Source: Bacteroidota bacterium (GTDB taxonomy: Bacteria > Bacteroidota > Bacteroidia > Bacteroidales > UBA6013). Taken from it: DNA of 64,000 bases. Positions 39,501 through 46,859 of the stretch are shown one piece after another. How positions within the stretch are numbered: position 1 is the stretch's first letter; each line of letters starts with the position of its first letter. Both the position numbers and the translations under genes were made by a program. Where the stretch lies: positions 1-64,000 of the forward strand of contig JAIFMG010000097.1 of assembly GCA_020048645.1 (NCBI GenBank). Direction: 5' to 3'. The notes under the pieces are model-generated. The model did not search any database. It had not been told where the DNA came from and saw nothing but the letters and a program-made list of their open reading frames with translations.

Positions 39501-40667
39501 AACATCGCGAAACTTACTTTCGCGTACAGCTCGCCTTTGGCCTACAGCCAACCCATCGCCAACGCGGGTAACAATCAAATCGTGCTGCTCCCGCAAAGCT
39601 CTACCCAATTGGACGGAACAGCCAGCACCGACCCCGATCAAGGCGAGCTGACTTACCTCTGGCGACAGGTCTATGGTCCTACTACATTGGTTTTCAACAA
39701 CAACGCCTTGGCCGAGCCTACGGTTTCTGCCCTCGAGGAGGGAATCTACCTGATGGAGCTGAAGGTTGACAATGGCGACTACTCGGACACGGACGAGATG
39801 TTCATCATTTCCAGCAACAGCCCCAACGTCGCTCCCACGGTTTCCATTTTCAGCCCGTCAGACCAGTCCGTTTTTCTCGAAAATGACGAGATCACGATAA
39901 CGGCGCTGGCCTCTGACCTGAACGACCCAATTGCCAAAGTGGAGTTTTGGGTCAACGAACAGCGGATTGGCACCAGCACGCAAGCGCCCTACGAGGCCAT
40001 GTGGTCACCTGAAGTCGGCTCATACAGCCTGAAAGCCATTGCCTTCGACAATTTTGGCGACTCGTCCAGCTCTGCGGCTGTATCGGTTTTGGTCGATCCC
40101 GCTCCTCCTTGCGAAGGCACATCTTGGAACGGCGATTTCAATTACAGGTTCTCGCCAGCCGACGACAACCCGACCATCACCTTCATCCCTTCGCAGCCTG
40201 GCGTCGGTAGCCCGACTTGCATTTTGTACTATGGCACAGACCCTGGAGGCATGCCCGGATACAATGTTGTACCGAACGTGCCCTTCCAGATCAATGCCAG
40301 CGAAGGAACGCGGATTTACTTCTACTACACTTATTCTTTCCCCAATTTTGGTGAAAGAAACAACTCGGCCAACCCGAACAACTACGTCATCGGCTCCTGC
40401 CAGACCGAGACTGTCCTCGAAACGACCGAACCGCTGAGCATCCAGCATTACCCCAACCCTGTCCAGAATTGGCTGACCATCAATTTTCCTTTGGATGCCA
40501 GCCAGTTGCGCGTCTATTCGACCACAGGGCAACTGCTGCTCTGGCAAGATGGACTCCAGGGCATCGAGCAAGTTGACCTGAGCGCGTTGAGCGCTGGCCT
40601 CTACATCGTCCGGGTGAGCTCGGCCGAAGGCGTCAGCGTCTTCAAGATCATGAAGTCAGCGGAATGA
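36534..40667 (+). CDS. Secreted GH81-type endo-1,3-beta-glucanase with Ig-like, CBM6-like and PKD-like domains and T9SS type A sorting domain
   Basis: NDWWSNKV..., DLNINDHHFHWGYFIHAAAFLEQY, CBM6-like NYVGWVAGGEWLEFTVDVQQAGNYQLVFRYASG, C-terminal IQHYPNPVQNWLTINFP...LSALSAGLYIVRV. Confidence 0.9.
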   Translation: MQKQNPNRFKRLSILATAFCLLPFVGWSQTTPVGSGSYTNTFPGVDEAGRNGFPQGTPYTIGPAAEKPVPTNDWWSNKVKNPHSDNLFNYPLTMKTVNDGLLVTFIPWGPIDDVQPVIVGVSGLNAPAANVSNFSDWTVTMDWASGDHEFTATSGIGMPFIYFGKNSEDIAQVKINVGNVILDGEILLVENSRNGADYAIYAPQGSTWEQSGNTYTSTLNGQDYWSMVILPPQATNIAETANEFQKYAYVFPSNTLTSWEFDESNSVVSTFFELTVDVKEGTENTMLVGLLPHQWNNLAPGSPNFTAHSYPTVRGQLKMMETNSFTVQNTFHGILPTLPFLDQYSESFNASDLFEKVKLLENDQLNSWTDSYNEGQEMNRLIQTARIAELTGDTVALQKLLTTVRTRLEDWLEYSSGEVAFLFYYNETWSAMLGYPAGHGQDLNINDHHFHWGYFIHAAAFLEQYQPGWAEEWGGMVNLLVRDAASPSRDDEMFPFLRNFSPYAGHCWANGFATFPQGNDQESTSESMQFNSSLIHWGEVTNNTSIRDLGIYLYTTEQTAVEEYWFDMYERNFGPNQQYSLVSRVWGNSYDNGTFWTADIAASYGIELYPIHGGSLYLGHDTAYVDKLWTEIEQNTGILDNEPNVNLWHDVMWQYLAFIDPAKALELYESYPDRSLKFGVSDAQTYHWLHAMNVLGKVCADLTADHPLAAAFMTNGDTTYVAQNYGDQDMNVVFSNGYVLEVPAKELATSKDIDLQGQLTSSFNQAYLGGSVELELVIAEGTASKVEFYKGDNLLATSTQAPFVATAENLSAGRHTFLARMYQGEAFNLSNMLTVIVGDQLPYTGSPIALPGNFQAAHYDIFEGGIGNGIAYQDMTAQNEGNFRENEHVDAQTNATEGNYVGWVAGGEWLEFTVDVQQAGNYQLVFRYASGNSAGGGPLRIESDGQTVKSDITVGTTGNWNTWASKTVGDIPLKSGQQVLRLYFEGGEFNIAKLTFAYSSPLAYSQPIANAGNNQIVLLPQSSTQLDGTASTDPDQGELTYLWRQVYGPTTLVFNNNALAEPTVSALEEGIYLMELKVDNGDYSDTDEMFIISSNSPNVAPTVSIFSPSDQSVFLENDEITITALASDLNDPIAKVEFWVNEQRIGTSTQAPYEAMWSPEVGSYSLKAIAFDNFGDSSSSAAVSVLVDPAPPCEGTSWNGDFNYRFSPADDNPTITFIPSQPGVGSPTCILYYGTDPGGMPGYNVVPNVPFQINASEGTRIYFYYTYSFPNFGERNNSANPNNYVIGSCQTETVLETTEPLSIQHYPNPVQNWLTINFPLDASQLRVYSTTGQLLLWQDGLQGIEQVDLSALSAGLYIVRVSSAEGVSVFKIMKSAE

Positions 40668-40706
40668 TCGGGCCTTCGGCATAGCCTCCGCTTCCTAGCT
40701 CCCCAG

Positions 40707-40737
40707 CGCGAACCTGCCACGAAAGGACAGGTTCGCG
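40707..40737 (+). terminator. Rho-independent terminator for GH81 gene
   Basis: CGCGAACCTG...CAGGTTCGCG followed by nine T. Confidence 0.85.
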
Positions 40738-41057
40738 TTTTTTTTGGAGTCTTGAATCACTATTTTTTATTGGTTTGAATTGCCAGTTCGCATTGCTTTT
40801 CAGAATGATGTTTCATGGCCATGCATACCCACGGCCACCTTTCCCAAAAGCGACAAATTGAATCGCAATTTGTCGTTCAAGATTCATGCGGGCTGAAGGC
40901 CGGCGCAAGACTTTAAGAGAGGTTGGGAGGGCTAGAATTGAGAAAGGCCCGCTCGGTTTTTTCAAATTGGAGAAAGCTTCGTATTTTGAGGGCACGAAAG
41001 GCCCAGGCGCGCACGGCTTGGGCCGGGCCAAAACCGATAAACCGCAACAGCGTCCCC

Positions 41058-42752
41058 ATGTCAAAAGTCCGCTCGCTTTCCATCCAAAGGCTCTACCTGA
41101 TGCTCACGCTGCTAGTGGGCGGCCTGATAACCATGAACGGCATCTTGGGGATCCGCTTTCTCACGGCGCAAGATTCTCTGGATGAGCTCTATAAGAATCG
41201 GCTGCACTCGCAAGCGCTGGCCGCCGAGCTGCGCGCCAGCTCCGACGAGCTGACGCGCATGGCCCGAAGCTACGTGGTTACGGGAAAGTCGGAGTTCGAG
41301 TCGCGCTACTGGGAAATCCTGGCCATCCGCAACGGCGAGCGCCCGCGCCCCGACGGCCAGCAGGTAGCGCTCAAAGAACTGATGCGCCTGGAAGGGTTCA
41401 GCCGCGAGGAGTTCGCCAAGCTCAAGGAGGCCGAGGACAATTCCAACAACCTGGTCAACACCGAGTTGGTAGCGATGAACGCCGTCAAGGGCCTCTACCA
41501 GGACGCATCGGGGTTCTTCACCAAGAAGGCCGCGCCCGACAGCGCGATGGCCCGCCGCGTCATGTTCGACGAGCAATACCACGCCAACAAGCGGCTGATC
41601 ATGGATCCCATCGAGGATTTCGAAAAAATGCTGGCGGAGAGGACTGATGGAAACCTGCGCCAACAGTTGCGCGCGAACCGCGACCTCGCGCTGTTCATGG
41701 AGTTCAGCATCTGGTTCTCGCTGGTTGTTCTGCTGGTTTCTTTCATCGTGATCCGACGCCGGGTCATTCTCCGGATCTTGGGAATATCCAAACACATGGA
41801 AAAAATTTCTGCCGGCGATTTCAATGCCGTGTTGCAAAGCAAGTACGAAGACGAACTCGGAAAGCTTATACAATCGCTCACTCGGCTCTCGATCGCGCTG
41901 CGCCAAAAGGCGCGGTTCGTGCAAGAAATCGGGCTAGGAAACTTCGAATGGGGGTACAAACCCTCGGGCAAGGACGACCACATGGGCGAGGCCTTGCTCG
42001 AAATGCGCGACGGCCTGGCCAAGGCTCGCCAAGAGGAGGCCAAGCGCCAGGAAGAAGACCGCAAGCAGAACTGGGTGACCCACGGCCTGGCCAAGTTCGC
42101 CGAAATCCTGCGCTCGGACAGCAACGACCTTGAGAGGCTGAGCAACACGATCATCGCCGAGCTGGTGGGCTACACGAGCGCGAACCAGGGAGCCATTTTC
42201 CTGGTCAACGACGATGACCCTGACAATCACTTCCTGGAAATGATGGCCGCCTACGCCTACCAGCGGCGGAAAATGGTCAACCGCAAAGTGGAGATCTTCG
42301 AGGGTCTGCTGGGCAGTTGCGTGCTCGAAAAAGAGGCGCTCCTGCTGGACGACGTGCCCGACGGCTACCTCAAAATCACCTCAGGCCTGGGCGAAATCAC
42401 CCCAGGATGCTTGCTGCTCATGCCCATGATAGTACAAGAGAAAGTGCTGGGAGTCATTGAGATGGCTTCCTTCAAGACATTCCAGAAGCACGAGGTCGAG
42501 TTCGTCCGCAAGATTGGCGAGAACATGGCCGCCACCGTTGCCGCCGTCCGCGTCAACCTCAAAACGCAGGTCATGCTGCGCCAGACCCAGAAGAAGACCG
42601 ACCAGATGCTGGCCCGCGAGCGAAATCTGGACGAAAAGCTCAAGAGCGCGCGGGCCGAGCTGGAGGCCGCCCGCCTGCGCGAAAAGGTCATGCAGAGCCG
42701 AATCGGAAAGCTGGAGGCGCAACTGCTTCGATTGCAGGAGGGGCTGATCTGA
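41058..42752 (+). CDS. Membrane sensor: helical N-terminal sensor, HAMP, GAF, coiled coil, no output domain
   Basis: Two TM helices, HAMP ILGISKHMEKISAGDFNAVLQSKYEDELGKLIQSL, GAF region homologous to 24196..26571. Confidence 0.85.
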   Translation: MSKVRSLSIQRLYLMLTLLVGGLITMNGILGIRFLTAQDSLDELYKNRLHSQALAAELRASSDELTRMARSYVVTGKSEFESRYWEILAIRNGERPRPDGQQVALKELMRLEGFSREEFAKLKEAEDNSNNLVNTELVAMNAVKGLYQDASGFFTKKAAPDSAMARRVMFDEQYHANKRLIMDPIEDFEKMLAERTDGNLRQQLRANRDLALFMEFSIWFSLVVLLVSFIVIRRRVILRILGISKHMEKISAGDFNAVLQSKYEDELGKLIQSLTRLSIALRQKARFVQEIGLGNFEWGYKPSGKDDHMGEALLEMRDGLAKARQEEAKRQEEDRKQNWVTHGLAKFAEILRSDSNDLERLSNTIIAELVGYTSANQGAIFLVNDDDPDNHFLEMMAAYAYQRRKMVNRKVEIFEGLLGSCVLEKEALLLDDVPDGYLKITSGLGEITPGCLLLMPMIVQEKVLGVIEMASFKTFQKHEVEFVRKIGENMAATVAAVRVNLKTQVMLRQTQKKTDQMLARERNLDEKLKSARAELEAARLREKVMQSRIGKLEAQLLRLQEGLI

Positions 42753-42896
42753 ACGGGCAACATTTCGGCGACCGGGCCGTTCTGCTTGCCAACTTGTCAG
42801 GCCAGAGCCATGTCCGCCAAGCCTTGGCACGCTCTTTGGCCCGGAGAGGCCAACCCGCTGACAACAACGCATCTTTACCCATAATCCCTTCAACCT

Positions 42897-43949
42897 ATGC
42901 CGATGCCCATTTTCAAAAAAAACAACGTTCTTTTCATCGCTCTTCTCGCATTGCTCGGGGGCAACAGCCCCGCTGTGCTGGCGCAAGAAGCAGAGACCAG
43001 CCTGGTCAACTGGCTGACCATCGAGCAGGCCGATTCCATGTGCCAGATTTACGACAAGCCCCTCTTCATCGACGTTTATACCGACTGGTGCGGATGGTGC
43101 AAGCACATGATGCGCACCACTTTTTCCAATCCGCAGATTGCCAACTTGATCAACAACAAGTTCTACCCAGTCCGAATGGATGCAGAAAGCACTGATACAA
43201 CATACTACAAAGGCAAGGCCTACGGAGCCACCAACGGCAAGACCAACGACCTGGCCATTGAGCTGATGTCCGGCCGGCTCTCCTACCCGACCATCGTCTA
43301 TGTATCCAAAGACGACCAGCCCAGCCCCGTGGCCGGCTACATGGACACCCGCCAGATCGAGCCGCTGCTCTACTTTTTCGGCGAATCGGCAAACCAGAAT
43401 ACCTCCTTCGACCTGTTCGAGCACAACTTCAAGCTCTCTTTCGTTCCCGATTCGGTGAAATCGGTCGATCCCAAGGAAGTTACCTCGGGCGAAGTCCGCT
43501 GGTACACCTTCGCCGAGGCCGAGGCCTTGCAGCGGCAAAACCCCAAGCTGCTCTACATCGACATCTATGCCGACATCTACGCGACGGCCCTCATGATGGA
43601 AAAAACAACCTACAAACACCCTATCATCGCCCAGTACATCAACGACAATTTTTACCCTGTCCGATTCGATGCCGCGAGCCGCGAGCCCATCCAATTCCTG
43701 GGGCAAACTTTTGTCAACGCCGGGGAAGGAGAGTATAGCCTGCACCAACTGGCCGGGGCCTTCCTGGGGCAGCAAATCGAATTCCCGACCATCTTCTTCA
43801 TGGACGAGAACCAGCGCATCGTCAACCGAATGACCTACTACCTGGACCCGGTGACGCTGGAGCCCATCTTGCACTACTTCGGCGACAAGGCCTTCCCGAA
43901 TACCGACTGGAACACCTTCCGGCAATCTTTCCAGAGCGAAATCAACTAA
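42897..43949 (+). CDS. Secreted tandem thioredoxin-fold protein
   Basis: FIDVYTDWCGWCKHMMRTTFSNPQIANLINNKFYPVRMDAES; second repeat YIDIYADIYATALMMEKTTYKHPIIAQYINDNFYPVRFDAAS. Confidence 0.85.
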   Translation: MPMPIFKKNNVLFIALLALLGGNSPAVLAQEAETSLVNWLTIEQADSMCQIYDKPLFIDVYTDWCGWCKHMMRTTFSNPQIANLINNKFYPVRMDAESTDTTYYKGKAYGATNGKTNDLAIELMSGRLSYPTIVYVSKDDQPSPVAGYMDTRQIEPLLYFFGESANQNTSFDLFEHNFKLSFVPDSVKSVDPKEVTSGEVRWYTFAEAEALQRQNPKLLYIDIYADIYATALMMEKTTYKHPIIAQYINDNFYPVRFDAASREPIQFLGQTFVNAGEGEYSLHQLAGAFLGQQIEFPTIFFMDENQRIVNRMTYYLDPVTLEPILHYFGDKAFPNTDWNTFRQSFQSEIN

Positions 43950-43980
43950 GCTGTCCAATAAGCGACCAACCCAAAACAAT

Positions 43981-44017
43981 CGAAAACCCCAAGCCCTCGC
44001 AAGGCCTGGGGTTTTCG
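43981..44017 (+). terminator. Rho-independent terminator for 42897..43949
   Basis: CGAAAACCCCA...TGGGGTTTTCG stem then ATTTTT. Confidence 0.85.
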
Positions 44018-44041
44018 ATTTTTGGCAAAACAAGCGTCCCT

Positions 44042-44458
44042 TCAGGCCACCGTTTCCGCCTCGAGCAGCCAGGCCATCGCGGTCTCCACGTCGCCGAAGT
44101 GGGCGATGATTCCGCTGTGGCCCACCACTTTCTGCGAGTTGTCCGAGAAGCTCTTCACGGACATTCGCGTGAAGACGCTCTCGGGCAGGACGAAGGCCAT
44201 GCGCCGCAAACCCGCGGCGACCAAGCCAGGCATGAGCGCGGCGGCGTAATCCGTCGATTCTTGCTTGAGCAGGCCCTGCTTCCGCGTATCGGACAGGATC
44301 AAGTGGAACTCGTATTGGTGCGCCAGGGGAGCCAAGCTGTCAATGGCCGTCTTGAACTCCTCATGCTTGGCGAAGCCGATCCATTCTTGCAAGAGCAGCT
44401 TGCGGGCAGGATCGTAAGTGAATTTGGCGAAACGCGATTCGTAAAGTGTCATGGGCAT
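44042..44458 (-). CDS. STAS/SpoIIAA-like small protein (tentative)
   Basis: 138 aa; FAKFTYDPARKLLLQEWIGFAKHEEFKTAIDSL...FGDVETAMAWLLEAE. Confidence 0.55.
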   Translation of the reverse strand: MPMTLYESRFAKFTYDPARKLLLQEWIGFAKHEEFKTAIDSLAPLAHQYEFHLILSDTRKQGLLKQESTDYAAALMPGLVAAGLRRMAFVLPESVFTRMSVKSFSDNSQKVVGHSGIIAHFGDVETAMAWLLEAETVA

Positions 44459-44629
44459 TGGAATTGGGGTTTGCAGTGAGATTTTGAGCGGAGCGGTGAA
44501 GGCTGCCGTTCAAAATGACAGGTCAAGAATCCCACAACCCGAGGTTGCGGCTCCACAATCTTTGCGGTTGGGGTACAAATGGAAGTGCGCAGGAGTCCTT
44601 GCCTGGAAAAACGCGAAGGCCGTCCTACC

Positions 44630-44893
44630 TCAAGGAGCACCTTGAGACGGAGCGTCGAACCAGTAGTGTTCGAGCCGGAGGAAATGCTCGAGCGCCAGTT
44701 CGAGCAGGGCCGGGGTGGCAATGCCTTGCGCCGTGGCCAGCTCCTCGAAGCGCTTCAGGAGCTGGGGCGAAATGCCCTCGACGGGAACGCTGGCCTCGGC
44801 GGAAGGCTCGGGCTCCTGCGAGGCCGGCTGTATCTGGCGGGTGTTCTTGACCAGCGCGTTCTCAAACTGTCGGACGTCGCGTTTTTTAGCCAT
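44630..44893 (-). CDS. Small ParA-linked protein with ribbon-helix-helix-like C-terminal half (tentative)
   Basis: MAKKRDVRQFENALVKNTRQ...ASVPVEGISPQLLKRFEELATAQGIATPALLELALEHFLRLE; overlaps parA stop by 8 nt. Confidence 0.6.
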   Translation of the reverse strand: MAKKRDVRQFENALVKNTRQIQPASQEPEPSAEASVPVEGISPQLLKRFEELATAQGIATPALLELALEHFLRLEHYWFDAPSQGAP

Positions 44894-45647
44894 GTTTTTG
44901 CAGGATTTCTTGGGCCAATTCGAGGTATTGTACGGCGCCTCGGCTCTTGGAGTCGTACTCGAAGATGGTCTGGCGCAAGGATGAGCTCTCCATGAGCTTG
45001 ATGTCCTGGGCGATGAGGGTCTGGTAGCGCTTGTTGGCCAGTTGCGGGTCGCGGTCGAGGTTGTTGAGCACGGCCTGGGAGAAGCGGGTGCGCATGGACT
45101 GCTTGACGAAGAGGATGCCGGCGAGCTCGAGGCGCGGGTTCATGCGCTTGCGCACCTTTTCGGCAATGGCCAGGATCTTGTCGAGGCCGATGTAGGCGAA
45201 GTTTTCGGCCTGCATGGGCACGATGTAGAAGTCGGCCGCGACCAAGGCGTTGACGGACAGGGCGCCCAGGCTGGGCGGGCAGTCGAGCAGGATGAAGTCG
45301 AACTGGGACTTGAGCGGCTCTAGGGCCTCGGCCAGGAGGAACTCGCGGCCGGGCTCGTTGTTGACCTGGTTCTCGTAGTCGAGCAGCTTGTCGGAGGAAG
45401 GCAGCAGGAAGAGGTTTTCGACGGGCACCAGGGCCTTGTCGGCAGGGCATTTCCCGAGCAGGAAGGTTCCGGCGTGCCGGTCGTCGGGTGCCTCGACGCC
45501 CAGGTGCGAGCTGAGGTTGCACTGGCTGTCGAGGTCCACCAGCAAAACGCGTCGGCCTAGGCGGGCCAGGGCGGCTCCGAGGTTGGCCACGGTGGTGGTC
45601 TTTCCGGTGCCTCCCTTGTTGTTGATGATGGCGAAGGTTTTGGCCAT
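44886..45647 (-). CDS. ParA family ATPase
   Basis: IINNKGGTGKTTTVANLGAALARLGRRVLLVDLDSQCNLSSHLG; FILLDCPPSLGALSVNAL. Confidence 0.93.
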   Translation of the reverse strand: MAKTFAIINNKGGTGKTTTVANLGAALARLGRRVLLVDLDSQCNLSSHLGVEAPDDRHAGTFLLGKCPADKALVPVENLFLLPSSDKLLDYENQVNNEPGREFLLAEALEPLKSQFDFILLDCPPSLGALSVNALVAADFYIVPMQAENFAYIGLDKILAIAEKVRKRMNPRLELAGILFVKQSMRTRFSQAVLNNLDRDPQLANKRYQTLIAQDIKLMESSSLRQTIFEYDSKSRGAVQYLELAQEILQKHG

Positions 45648-45723
45648 GATTGCGCGCTTTAGGTTTTTCGGACCTGAGTTTCCCTCAAAAATAGCAAAAA
45701 AAGGCGGTGTCGGATCGTGGGGA

Positions 45724-46827
45724 TCAAGGTTTTCGGTGGGCCAGTTGCAAATTGGTCTGGTCGATGCGGAATCCGTAGTCGATGCCGAAGCCGAGTGGCC
45801 GGACGCCGGGACGCTGGTAGGCGGCCTTGAGGTCGGGCTGGTTGGCGTAGTCGAACTGCGAGATGGGATTTTCGTACTTTCCGTAGAGGGTCAGCTCCCA
45901 CTCCTCGGGCTTGAAGTGCTTGTAGTCGATGCCGCAATCGGACTGGAAAATGTATTCCGATTCGCGCAGGGCGAGGTTTCGTATGTCGGTCATCCAGCGG
46001 CAGTAGTAGGCCGCTGCCTTGAAGTAGCTGGCATCAATGTCGAATTTTGACATGAACTTCATGAACTCGTGCGTCTCGGCCAGCTTCTGGTTCGAGATGT
46101 CGTGCGAGAAGTAATAGAGCTTGCGAATCTGCTGCTCGCCAGGTTTTCTGTACTCGAAGTAGGCTCCAGAGATGTAATTGTCCTTGGGATCGTCTTTGTC
46201 GAGGGCCGGATTCGAGGGAATCTTGTTTCCGTCCTTGTCCAGAGTGAACTTTTCGACCCGCTCGACCTGGTATCCGCCGCGGGCCATGAAGACCATAATG
46301 ACGGGAATGACGCCCCGAAGCTCCATGCTGCGGTTGAAGTCGCGGCTCATGTAGCTTGTGATAAGGTAGCCCCATTGGTAGAGTGTTTCCGTAGAAACAC
46401 GCAAGGCCTCGAGGAAAGTCCTAAGGCTGTTTTGAGAAAGCTCCTCGACCTTGGGCAGGCTGCCGACGCGCTCGAGGCCCATCAGGAAAAAGGTCTGGGC
46501 CTGGGGGAAGAAGAGGTCGGCGTGCATGAAGTCCGGCCCGCTGAACGGATAGAAGACCGTGCGCGCCGTCTGGTTCATCTGGGCCAGTTCGGTCTGCACG
46601 AAGGCCCGGATGGGCGGCAGCCGCTCGGCTTCTACCTTGGCGTAAATCTGGTCGTATGCCTGCTGGTGGGTTTGCCACATGGGGCTGGCTTCCAAGGGTT
46701 TGAGCGGACTGCCCTCGCGTTGGGGCAAACCCGCCAAGAAGCGGGCCAGCTCGTCGTAGTGTCGGTCTTGGGCGAAACTGGCCATGCCCAGCGCGAGCAT
46801 GGCCAGCAGGAGGATTGTTTTTTTCAT
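45724..46827 (-). CDS. Secreted hypothetical protein
   Basis: Signal peptide MKKTILLLAMLALGMASFAQ; 367 aa; no recognised family. Confidence 0.7.
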   Translation of the reverse strand: MKKTILLLAMLALGMASFAQDRHYDELARFLAGLPQREGSPLKPLEASPMWQTHQQAYDQIYAKVEAERLPPIRAFVQTELAQMNQTARTVFYPFSGPDFMHADLFFPQAQTFFLMGLERVGSLPKVEELSQNSLRTFLEALRVSTETLYQWGYLITSYMSRDFNRSMELRGVIPVIMVFMARGGYQVERVEKFTLDKDGNKIPSNPALDKDDPKDNYISGAYFEYRKPGEQQIRKLYYFSHDISNQKLAETHEFMKFMSKFDIDASYFKAAAYYCRWMTDIRNLALRESEYIFQSDCGIDYKHFKPEEWELTLYGKYENPISQFDYANQPDLKAAYQRPGVRPLGFGIDYGFRIDQTNLQLAHRKP

Positions 46828-46859
46828 GTCGATGGTTTTCAGGCGCGGGGCCTACGTTT

